From NCBI RefSeq assembly GCF_050874005.1, contig NZ_JBNMJV010000034.1:1-30145 (forward strand): a DNA stretch of 30,145 nucleotides. The letters are read 5' to 3'. Source of the DNA: Huintestinicola sp050874005. GTDB lineage: Bacteria; Bacillota; Clostridia; Oscillospirales; Ruminococcaceae. A program made the translations under genes and the position numbers. Shown here one piece after another: positions 23,877 to 30,145 of this stretch. The notes under the pieces are model-generated. The model was not told the DNA's origin. It saw only the letters and a list, made by a program, of their open reading frames with translations, and did not search any database. Each line of letters opens with the position of its first letter. Position 1 is the first letter of the stretch.

Positions 23877-24245
23877 CTAACTATAAAATATTTTCACTCC
23901 TGCCGCAGTGACCGCATTTGCTCCGCCGAATCTTGCCACCAGCCAGACGGCAGACAGCGCAAGTGCAGACACAGCTGCGATAAGAAGAAGTTTTAAAATT
24001 ATCCCAACCGCTCCTGCAAGAGACGGTCGGTAAAAAATACAGCTTCCCACAGCAATAAGCCCGAATATCCATTCACATACCAGAAGAACAGTCTGAACGG
24101 CAAAAAAGATCTCGTTCAGAGGTGCCTCCTCTCCTATGGGGATACCTGACAGATAACCGCTGTGTATCTGCATAACTATGTAAGAAATGATCGCCGCCGC
24201 AGCCATAAGACCGCAGTTCTTCCTGAGGCTGAGAAAAGTTCCCAT
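23877..24245 (-). CDS. Small hypothetical membrane protein
   Basis: This 122-residue protein has four predicted hydrophobic helices (about 12-28, 46-66, 70-90 and 92-110) and no recognised motif. It is convergent with the PadR gene and shares its terminator. A GGGGTG sequence precedes the ATG at 24245. The composition is that of a real membrane protein and no better frame exists on either strand, but I do not recognise the family. Confidence 0.65.
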   Translation of the reverse strand: MGTFLSLRKNCGLMAAAAIISYIVMQIHSGYLSGIPIGEEAPLNEIFFAVQTVLLVCEWIFGLIAVGSCIFYRPSLAGAVGIILKLLLIAAVSALALSAVWLVARFGGANAVTAAGVKIFYS

Positions 24246-24327
24246 AACCGCACCCCGTTCATAAAAATCGGTTTTGCAAAACTTTATACAGCCGTTAGTT
24301 TTTAGTAATTTTTCCGTGAGACCAAGA

Positions 24328-24795
24328 TCAGCTGTTGGGATAACTGCCGATGCCCTTTCCTGTCACGTCCTGCTCGATCTCGTCCAATGTGTATATTCTT
24401 GCTTCCTGAGGGCTGATAGGATTATTATTGCTCCACACAGCATATATCACGTCGTTGCCGTCATCAGAGATAACAAAGGCATAGTGTCCCTCAAAATCAT
24501 CACCCATAAACATTCCTACGGAAAGATCGTCCGAACCTCCCACGGCGTGAGCTGTACCCGAATCGTCACCGATGTATATCTCATTCGGATGTATCATCAC
24601 TTCATCATAACATTCGGCAACAGTCATCTTGGCAGCGTTGTAAACATTTCTGGCATTGCCCGTGATGACAGCAGCCTTTGCCTGACGGGTATACCCGATG
24701 AGCGACGGGACTATTATTGCCGCAAGCGCTCCGATAATTGCAATGACCACAATGATCTCAATAAGCGTGAAGCCCTTTAATCCGCCTTTTTTCAT
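24328..24795 (-). CDS. Type IV pilin-like prepilin
   Basis: This 155-residue protein has a classical prepilin N terminus: a short basic leader MKKGGLKG, the cleavage site before Phe9 (G/FTLIE), the conserved Glu at mature position 5, and a hydrophobic helix (IIVVIAIIGALAAIIVPSLI). The globular part (about 45-155) is acidic and has no cysteine pair other than a lone Cys near 58. It could be a pilus subunit or a type II-like pseudopilin. No pilus assembly genes (ATPase, platform protein, prepilin peptidase) are nearby, so it depends on machinery elsewhere. A strong ribosome site (AAAGGGGAGGAT) precedes the ATG. A minus-strand TATAAT lies about 35 bp upstream of the start, without a clear -35. 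Confidence 0.93.
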   Translation of the reverse strand: MKKGGLKGFTLIEIIVVIAIIGALAAIIVPSLIGYTRQAKAAVITGNARNVYNAAKMTVAECYDEVMIHPNEIYIGDDSGTAHAVGGSDDLSVGMFMGDDFEGHYAFVISDDGNDVIYAVWSNNNPISPQEARIYTLDEIEQDVTGKGIGSYPNS

Positions 24796-25101
24796 AGCTA
24801 TCCTCCCCTTTTTACATAATTATACAATATTATCCTTAGAAATATATTAAAATTTCATTACATTGAGATAATATATCTGTTAATATTTATATGCAATTGC
24901 CACAAATACTGTGAAATAAGATTAGAAAATTTTACATTTTCGACATAGTTTCTGATTTTATGCACAATGATATAAAACAGCTCCAAATCCTGCCAAAAAT
25001 TTTACAGCCGTACCCCCTTTAACTTTTGAGAATAATGTGATATAATAAAAAATAGTGAATTCAGCATATCCTGTATGGCAAAGAAAGGATCATCAGAACC
25101 T
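24796..25101. other. AT-rich divergent intergenic region
   Basis: This 306-bp gap between the pilin and the SGNH lipoprotein gene is very AT-rich. It holds the pilin ribosome site and -10 candidate at its left end and the sigma-A promoter of the lipoprotein gene at its right end. Two isolated ATTTTACA octamers (24929 and 24999) are present but lack the 11-bp phasing of the Pho-box-like elements. I see no RNA gene or small reading frame with a ribosome site. Confidence 0.5.
25018..25046 (+). promoter_or_regulatory. Promoter of the SGNH lipoprotein-queH operon
   Basis: TTTAAC at 25018-25023 and TATAAT at 25041-25046 are spaced by 17 bp. TGA lies just before the -10, giving an extended -10. The chosen start codon is 55 bp downstream. 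Confidence 0.6.
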
Positions 25102-26364
25102 ATGTCCGATAATACGATAGAAGGAGCAAAGCCCTTTCGGGGAAAGCTCACCGTACTGCTCCTTACGGCAGCTGTTATTTTTTCGGGCTGCGGACAGTCG
25201 CAGGAGCCTGTTTCCCCGAAACTCCCCTCGATAACGGATTACTCCCGTGAGGTGAGCAGCATAAGAAGCTCCGAGACTTCCGAAGATACTGCTGCTTTGA
25301 GCGCCGACAGTGAAACCGTTTCCGCAGGCGACGCCGCAAGCAGACAGACCGAAGCAGATACCTCCGCCGAGACCCTGCCTTCCGAAACGGCAGCTGCAGA
25401 GCCTTCCGAAACGGAAACTACCGAAAATACTTCTGCTCAGCCCTCCGAAACCAAGATCACGACCTCTGCATCTTCTGCGGAGACCTCCGTTCCCGACCTG
25501 ACCGAGCTTGCCGAGACCCATTCGGAAGCATCAGCCCCTTCATCGGAAACGGTTGAGACGATCAAGCTGGAGACCGAATGCTCGGTCCCTGCGGCGTCAG
25601 CCCCTGTTCCCGATACGACCTATGACTCGGAGTTCTTTTCCTCCGACCTTTTCATCGGAGACTCCATTTCCACGGGCTACTCCCTTTACGGCTTTTTAGA
25701 CGATAAAAACGTATATGCAAAGGTGGGTCTGAACCCCTCCACAGTTCTCACAAAATCTGTTTCCACCTGCTACGGCGAGATAGGCATTTCCACTATGCTT
25801 TCATACACGATGCCAAAACGTGTTTACATAATGCTGGGCTCTAACGGTATCCAGTGGCTCTCTGTGGGAAATATGCTGCAGTCCACCGACACACTTGTGG
25901 ATCTTATCAAGGAGACCTGCCCCGACTGCGAGGTCGTTATAATAAGCGTTCCTCCCGTTACCGCCGGCTATGACAGCACCGTTGACGATGTGGACGTTAT
26001 GGCGAAGATAAACGAATATAACACAAGCCTTAGATCCTACTGCACCGCCAACAATATGCTTTTTGTGGACGCTGCTTCAATTCTCAAGGACGAAACCGGA
26101 TATTTCAACAGCACATACGCCGAGTCTGACGGTATGCACTTCAAATCCTCCGCTTACAAGACTTTGCTTTCAAAGATACAGTCCGATGTGACCGAGTTTG
26201 AAGAAGCTAATGCTGAAAAGGCTGAGACTGAAGTGTCCGATGAAGCTGAGTCCGAAACGGAAACAGAAGCCGAAAGTGTAACGGAAGCTCCCGCCGAAAG
26301 CGAGACCACGCCTGCTGCCGAAACATTTCTCACACTCCCCGAAACCACGGAGAAAAACAAATGA
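25102..26364 (+). CDS. SGNH/GDSL-type hydrolase lipoprotein with Ser/Thr/Glu-rich arms
   Basis: This 420-residue protein has a lipoprotein signal ending IFSGC (Cys30). A low-complexity arm rich in Ser, Glu, Thr and Ala with repeated PSETE-like units spans about 45-165. The catalytic domain (about 175-370) has block I FIGDSISTG (Ser188), the block III-like MLGSNGIQW, and Asp343/His346 in DGMHF, the usual SGNH esterase triad. A second acidic Thr/Glu/Ser-rich tail (about 372-420) ends the protein. Likely roles are removal of acetyl or other acyl groups from surface or dietary glycans; the substrate is not determinable. I place the start at ATG 25102 behind AAAGGA (25084-25089); ATG 25075 lacks a ribosome site. 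The end overlaps queH by four bases. Confidence 0.85.
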   Translation: MSDNTIEGAKPFRGKLTVLLLTAAVIFSGCGQSQEPVSPKLPSITDYSREVSSIRSSETSEDTAALSADSETVSAGDAASRQTEADTSAETLPSETAAAEPSETETTENTSAQPSETKITTSASSAETSVPDLTELAETHSEASAPSSETVETIKLETECSVPAASAPVPDTTYDSEFFSSDLFIGDSISTGYSLYGFLDDKNVYAKVGLNPSTVLTKSVSTCYGEIGISTMLSYTMPKRVYIMLGSNGIQWLSVGNMLQSTDTLVDLIKETCPDCEVVIISVPPVTAGYDSTVDDVDVMAKINEYNTSLRSYCTANNMLFVDAASILKDETGYFNSTYAESDGMHFKSSAYKTLLSKIQSDVTEFEEANAEKAETEVSDEAESETETEAESVTEAPAESETTPAAETFLTLPETTEKNK

Positions 26365-26999
26365 ATAAAATAAACTATCAGAACGAGCTTGACAAAATTC
26401 TGAGCGATATCGAGAGAGCGGGAACTGTCCCCTCTCTCCTGCTGCACAGCTGCTGCGCTCCCTGCTCAAGCTATGTTCTTGAATACCTTTCCCGTTATTT
26501 TAAAATAACGGTTTTTTATTATAACCCGAACATCTACCCCGAAGAGGAATTTTACAAGCGCCGTGCGGAGCAGGAACGCTTTATAAGCGAACTGCCCGTT
26601 AATAATCCCATTGGCTTTATCGGCACCGAGCATATGAGCGATGAATTTTACAAGGCTGTCAAGGGGCTTGAGCATATCCGTGAGGGCGGCGAACGGTGCT
26701 TTGCCTGCTATCGTCTGCGGCTGGAAGCCTCTGCCGCCGCTGCAAGGGATATGGGTGCGGATTATTTCACCACTACCCTTTCCATCAGCCCGATGAAAAA
26801 TGCTCAGAAGCTTAACGAGATAGGCGGAGAGCTGGCGGATAAATACGGCGTGAAATACCTGTTTTCCGATTTCAAGAAAAGAAACGGCTACAAGCGCTCC
26901 ACCGAGCTTTCAAGAGAATACGGCATTTACAGACAGAATTACTGCGGCTGCGTTTTTTCTCTGAATGAGAGATTTTCCGATAATAACGGTCAAAAATAA
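26361..26999 (+). CDS. queH: Epoxyqueuosine reductase QueH
   Basis: This 212-residue protein reduces epoxyqueuosine in tRNA to queuosine, the last step of queuosine biosynthesis, using an iron-sulfur cluster. It matches the QueH (DUF208) family: SCCAPCSSY (Cys31, Cys32, Cys35), ERCFACYRLRLE (Cys113, Cys116), DYFTTTLSISPMKN, KKRNGYKRSTELSREYGIYR and YCGCVF (Cys195, Cys197). Length is normal. Its start overlaps the SGNH lipoprotein stop (ATGA), so it is translationally coupled to a gene with no obvious relation to tRNA modification. No other queuosine genes are in the window. Confidence 0.95.
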   Translation: MNKINYQNELDKILSDIERAGTVPSLLLHSCCAPCSSYVLEYLSRYFKITVFYYNPNIYPEEEFYKRRAEQERFISELPVNNPIGFIGTEHMSDEFYKAVKGLEHIREGGERCFACYRLRLEASAAAARDMGADYFTTTLSISPMKNAQKLNEIGGELADKYGVKYLFSDFKKRNGYKRSTELSREYGIYRQNYCGCVFSLNERFSDNNGQK

Positions 27000-27036
27000 A
27001 AGACGGACTGTCATCGTAACAGACAGTCCGTCTTTT
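26998..27036 (+). terminator. Strong intrinsic terminator after queH
   Basis: AAAAGACGGACTGTC at 26998-27012 and GACAGTCCGTCTTTT at 27022-27036 form a perfect 15-bp stem around a 9-base loop, ending in TTTT, directly after the queH stop. Confidence 0.9.
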
Positions 27037-27088
27037 GCTTTGAAAAATATGTTTTATTATATAGTGAAATATTTGTTCAGTTTTGCTA

Positions 27089-27117
27089 TTGACATTTAGA
27101 AACAGTTGTGCTATAAT
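27089..27117 (+). promoter_or_regulatory. Consensus promoter pointing antisense into the LacI-GGDEF gene
   Basis: TTGACA at 27089-27094 and TATAAT at 27112-27117 are both perfect consensus with a 17-bp spacer. There is no plus-strand gene downstream; transcription from about 27124 would enter the 3' end of the minus-strand GGDEF gene (stop at 27135). The flank CTATTGAC with AACAGTTGTG resembles the PadR operon promoter at 22465-22500, but the spacing between the half-elements differs by two bases. Confidence 0.6.
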
Positions 27118-27134
27118 TTATCATACAGCCGCTC

Positions 27135-29402
27135 TTATATTACCTTTTTACGCTTTGCTTTGGCATCATAAAGTTTGCCGTCAGCCTTATCCATACCCTC
27201 TTTTAAGTCATAGCTGTTGGAAACACAACATTCAGCAAGTCCCACAGACATATTGATGAGGTAGGGCTTGCCTGAATTTGCGTTCAGCCGCTCTATGCTC
27301 TCCTCCTTGCGGCGGAGAATATCATCACAGCCGATTGATTCCGAGCTTGAAAGAAGCACCGCAAACTCGTCGCCGCCCATTCTGCCGATGACCGCTTTTT
27401 CACCGAATATCTCCCTGAGACAATCTGCCAGAGAACGTATGGAGAAGTCGCCCTCCATATGTCCAAATCTGTCGTTTACCATTTTGAGATTATCCATATC
27501 GGCGTAGCAGACTATGTATGACCTGCCGATACCGTTGGCACGGACAAGCTCGGACGCCGCAGAATAAAATCCTCTGCGGTTATAGACATTGGTCAGCTCG
27601 TCAATGCGTGACATATCTTCAAGGGCAAGATTTTTGCTGTGAAGTTCAATTAACGTCTGCTCTCTGCTCTCAAGAAGATGTACCATTTTTACCACGGAGC
27701 TGAGCTGGTATGTGATAAGCTCCAGCTCGTCGAAAAAGTCCACGGAACGTGGCTCGCAGAGTACCATTCCGTACTGGTATTCCTTGCAGAATAGATCCGC
27801 CGCTATGAGAGTATGCCGCTTTGAACCGTTAAAGAGCTTATCAGCAAAAATATCCTTGGCGGACATTCGCCGATTATCCTCGGGAATGGAAAAAACATCA
27901 CGGCCGTATGCATAGCCTGCAAAATAAAAGGATAACTTATTCGCAGGAAAGCGCTCTCCCATATGGTACTCCACAGGCTCGCTGAAAATGTACGAGTAGG
28001 ACGAGTCAGCACCGATAAGATGCAGAGTTTTGAGCATTTTTGAATAGCTCTCACTCAGATTGTCCCCTATCATCAGAGCGTCACGCAGAACAATATTGTC
28101 ATAATGAACGGCAAGCTTATGCTTCTCCTCAAGAATATGATAATCCGAAGCGATATCAAGATTTATCCGCTTATAGAAGAAATTGTACAGCCTGCGGATA
28201 TATGGCTCGTTTTCTGAAAAACATTTTCTCATAAGATAGCGGTAGCCGCTGTCTATAAGCTCGTGGAGGACATTTACGTGGTCAACTATGATGAATTCCT
28301 TATTGAAAAACACGTCCACCATATCCGCCACTTCGTTATAATCCTCGGTGTCCGCACGTTTGCTGCCGAAACGGCGGAACATTTCCTCAAAAAAGCTTTT
28401 TACAAAATCATACACCGTTTTTCTTTCAAGGCTCAGCGCTCCGCTTTCATAAAGATAGTCACAGACCTTGCCTGCTGTTTCCGAGGGAGTGCCGCTGAAA
28501 ACCGCATCGGGTGAATTGTAAAGTCCTGCCTGTCCGTAGCTTGACTGTCTGGGGATAAATTCCGTGGGAAGGAAACTGTTATTGTCGGGAACGCCCCGAA
28601 GAAAATTCACCGCCTTTTCCACCGCACGCTCACCCAGCTTGTATGCGTCCGCCTTTACCGAAGCCAGAGGCGGCTCAAGCTTGGACGCAAAGGGAAGATC
28701 GTCAAATCCGACTACTGCGACCTCCCTGCCGATATGTATGCCTCTGTCGTTCAGCACTTTATATACTGTCTCCGCCATTTTGTCGTTTACGCACAGAACG
28801 GCGTCAATTCCCGGATTTCCATCTACAAGCAGGCTTGCTTCTTTATAGATATTTTCGGAAATATCACTTGCCATACAAAGGGCCGGGTCAAAAGGAAGTC
28901 CGTTCTTTTTCAGTGCGCTGCGGTATGCCTCAAAACGCTCCGCACATTCGCAGTTGTTCAGGTCACCGTAGAGCATTCCTATGCGCCTTTTGCCCTGCTC
29001 CTTTACAAGGTGATCTACAGCCTGCGTTATTCCTGTGCGGTTGTCGAACATAAGATAATCATAGCCATAGATATTCGCCGCCACGCTGAGCACAGGTATG
29101 CCGCCAAAGCTGTCAAGATGGCGCTTTTTGCCCTCATTGTCAAGGGGATAGGCTATTGACCCTACTGCCGATATCATATAATCAAGCTTCGCCGCTGCTG
29201 CGATATCGAACAGGGCATTGTACTGGTATTCATAGCGGCACTCGTCATAATATGCGCTGTAATCCACGCCGATATATTTCCCGGGGAATATATAAAGATT
29301 TACGTCAAACTTCTCTGCTGCGCTCATCGCTCCCCGTGAAAGCTGATAGCTGAAAGGATCTTTTATTGCGGCTACTGCAATGCCGATGTTAAATCTTTTC
29401 AT
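27135..29402 (-). CDS. LacI-like sensor fused to a GGDEF diguanylate cyclase domain
   Basis: This 755-residue protein appears cytoplasmic, with no membrane helix. Residues 1 to about 290 form a periplasmic-binding-fold sensor of the LacI regulator type (NIGIAVAAIKDPFSYQLSRG, VAVVGFDDLPFASKLEPPL) but without the N-terminal helix-turn-helix. A linker of about 300 residues of unknown fold follows. The C-terminal GGDEF domain (about 595-755) begins RIDELTNVYNRRGFY, has the metal site ADMDNLKMVNDRFGH and the intact active site GGDEF at 676-680, so cyclic-di-GMP synthesis is expected. A sugar-like ligand probably controls it. I choose ATG 29402, 8 bp after AGGG; the GTG at 29411 lies too close to that site. 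It appears monocistronic. Confidence 0.92.
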   Translation of the reverse strand: MKRFNIGIAVAAIKDPFSYQLSRGAMSAAEKFDVNLYIFPGKYIGVDYSAYYDECRYEYQYNALFDIAAAAKLDYMISAVGSIAYPLDNEGKKRHLDSFGGIPVLSVAANIYGYDYLMFDNRTGITQAVDHLVKEQGKRRIGMLYGDLNNCECAERFEAYRSALKKNGLPFDPALCMASDISENIYKEASLLVDGNPGIDAVLCVNDKMAETVYKVLNDRGIHIGREVAVVGFDDLPFASKLEPPLASVKADAYKLGERAVEKAVNFLRGVPDNNSFLPTEFIPRQSSYGQAGLYNSPDAVFSGTPSETAGKVCDYLYESGALSLERKTVYDFVKSFFEEMFRRFGSKRADTEDYNEVADMVDVFFNKEFIIVDHVNVLHELIDSGYRYLMRKCFSENEPYIRRLYNFFYKRINLDIASDYHILEEKHKLAVHYDNIVLRDALMIGDNLSESYSKMLKTLHLIGADSSYSYIFSEPVEYHMGERFPANKLSFYFAGYAYGRDVFSIPEDNRRMSAKDIFADKLFNGSKRHTLIAADLFCKEYQYGMVLCEPRSVDFFDELELITYQLSSVVKMVHLLESREQTLIELHSKNLALEDMSRIDELTNVYNRRGFYSAASELVRANGIGRSYIVCYADMDNLKMVNDRFGHMEGDFSIRSLADCLREIFGEKAVIGRMGGDEFAVLLSSSESIGCDDILRRKEESIERLNANSGKPYLINMSVGLAECCVSNSYDLKEGMDKADGKLYDAKAKRKKVI

Positions 29403-29446
29403 AGTTTTCACCCTGACACGTTTACAAATATTATTTATCAGTTTAC

Positions 29447-29455
29447 ATTATATCA
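29447..29455 (-). promoter_or_regulatory. Extended -10 promoter of the LacI-GGDEF gene
   Basis: On the minus strand TGATATAAT (29455-29447) is an extended -10; the -35 at 17 bp (TTGTAT) is weak. The start codon is 45 bp downstream. The promoter overlaps the end of the degenerate lipoprotein frame. Confidence 0.5.
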
Positions 29456-29974
29456 CAAATTTCACTAATATACAATTCGCTTTTTTTGTCAAATTTTCTC
29501 GGGTTTTTTGTATATATTTATTACCCCACCTTATAATAACAGAGCTCTTGGCGGAAATATAAAGTCTTTTAAGTTTCTCAAGCTTTTCTATGCCCGTAAG
29601 GTCGATATTGCCCGAGCCGCATATATGCAGGGTAGTAAGGCAGGGCAGACGGGAGAGCTTTTCAAAGCTTTCGGGGCATATTTCCTCATTATCAAGCGAA
29701 GCATATGAGGACAGCCTGTTATATGAATTTTCTCCGATAGTGAAAAGGGTTTCGGGAACGGTGACGATGGTTTCATCACCTGTGTACGTTTTATGCTTGC
29801 TTTGTTTTCCACAATGCTGTATTTCCAGTCCGCTTCGGGAGTTTTTTCTATTGCGGCGGCTTCGGTAAGGCTTGTTTCTGTGGGATTCTCATTATCGGGC
29901 AGCTTTTCTCCCGAGCAGGCGCAGAGGGTCAGGGATATTGCTATGGCTATGGCGGATAATTTTCTGTCTTTCAT
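29448..29974 (-). pseudogene. Leucine-rich-repeat (BspA-like) lipoprotein with a single-base frameshift
   Basis: The ATG at 29974 follows GAAAGGACG and starts a lipoprotein signal (LTLCAC, Cys20) and a Thr/Glu-rich linker. The frame reads DWKYSIVENKASIK and then loses sense. At a four-base A-run on the minus strand (29792-29789) adding one A restores TYTGDETIVTVPETLFTIG, the usual opening of BspA-type leucine-rich surface proteins, then LPCLTTLHICGSGNIDLTGI and EKLEKLKRLYIS. The shifted frame stays open to TAA at 29448-29450, but its last 50 or so residues are AT-driven and overlap the promoter of the next gene, so the 3' end seems lost too. The uncorrected frame ends at 29588. Alternatives are a sequencing error or phase variation in the A-run. 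Confidence 0.7.
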
Positions 29975-30121
29975 TATTTTTCGTCCTTTCGTCTGATGTT
30001 TTTGGACTTTAAGTTTCCCCAAAAAGCAAGTATCAAATCCAAAGGAACAACGTAGGTAAGGGAAAAACGAGCAGAATTTTTTTGAAAAATGGAAAAAAAT
30101 AGTACAATAAAAGCTCCAATA

Positions 30122-30130
30122 TGGTATAAT
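30122..30130 (+). promoter_or_regulatory. Possible promoter leaving the right edge
   Basis: TGGTATAAT is an extended -10 on the plus strand near the window end, with no good -35. It would serve a gene beyond the window. The stretch 29975-30145 otherwise shows no gene. Confidence 0.35.
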
Positions 30131-30145
30131 GTTAATAACCACAAA

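Noticed and set aside
24274..24780. A 168-residue plus-strand frame opposite the pilin
   Set aside because: The minus strand encodes an unmistakable prepilin with a strong ribosome site; the opposite frame is a shadow.
24929..25006. Two ATTTTACA octamers upstream of the SGNH lipoprotein, as a third Pho box
   Set aside because: They are 70 bp apart with no 11-bp phased partner, unlike the two accepted elements; the region is simply AT-rich.
29588..30142. A 184-residue lipoprotein frame starting at 30142
   Set aside because: The first 56 residues lack a ribosome site and are unlike a signal peptide; the real start is ATG 29974, and the tail after 29790 is out of frame.
1..30145. CRISPR arrays, transposons, prophage or integrase genes
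   Set aside because: No regularly spaced repeats, transposase, integrase or phage proteins were found on either strand.

Overview
The window looks like a chromosomal stretch from a Gram-positive gut or rumen anaerobe of the Clostridia, most likely a Ruminococcus-like member of the Oscillospiraceae. The basis is moderate GC, AT-rich intergenic gaps with clear sigma-A promoters (TTGACA-17-TATAAT type), Firmicutes-style families (TelA/XpaC, PadR with a HAAS/DUF1700 protein, YibE/F, QueH, lipoproteins) and plant- or host-glycan glycosidases. This taxonomic call is an inference from gene content. I saw no phage, insertion sequence, CRISPR array, rRNA or tRNA.

Layout. 1-2059 is the 3' part of a large polytopic membrane protein, open at the left edge. 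2061-4453 is a NarL-type two-component pair with its own promoter and a possible terminator. 4551-6775 is a methyl-accepting chemotaxis protein whose promoter carries two adjacent 23-bp direct repeats. 6820-12164 is a glycan locus: a GH35 beta-galactosidase and a GH59 (galactocerebrosidase-like) lipoprotein on the minus strand, with a divergent AraC-type regulator. 12224-14892 is a LytS-type kinase, broken by an in-frame TAA, coupled to a response regulator with a SARP-like output domain.

The most interesting region is 14961-22410, all on the minus strand. It holds an alkaline phosphatase, a YibE/F membrane protein and a tight four-gene operon: a lipoprotein combining a solute-binding-like half with a von Willebrand A (VWA) domain, then XpaC, a membrane-anchored solute-binding-like protein, and TelA. 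The alkaline phosphatase gene and the VWA operon share the same three-copy element upstream (ATTTTACA, +11, +34), each copy set placed 9 bp before a -10 hexamer. This is the layout of a PhoP/PhoB box. It suggests the VWA/XpaC/TelA operon belongs to the phosphate-starvation regulon, which I do not know to have been described for this gene set.

22465-30145 holds a PadR-controlled membrane protein operon with duplicated operator-like repeats, a small membrane protein, an orphan type IV pilin, an SGNH-hydrolase lipoprotein coupled to queH, a consensus promoter aimed antisense into the next gene, a cytoplasmic LacI-like sensor fused to a GGDEF domain, and a leucine-rich-repeat lipoprotein broken by one missing base in an A-run. 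Several genes serve environmental sensing (two two-component systems, MCP, AraC, PadR, GGDEF) or cell-surface functions.
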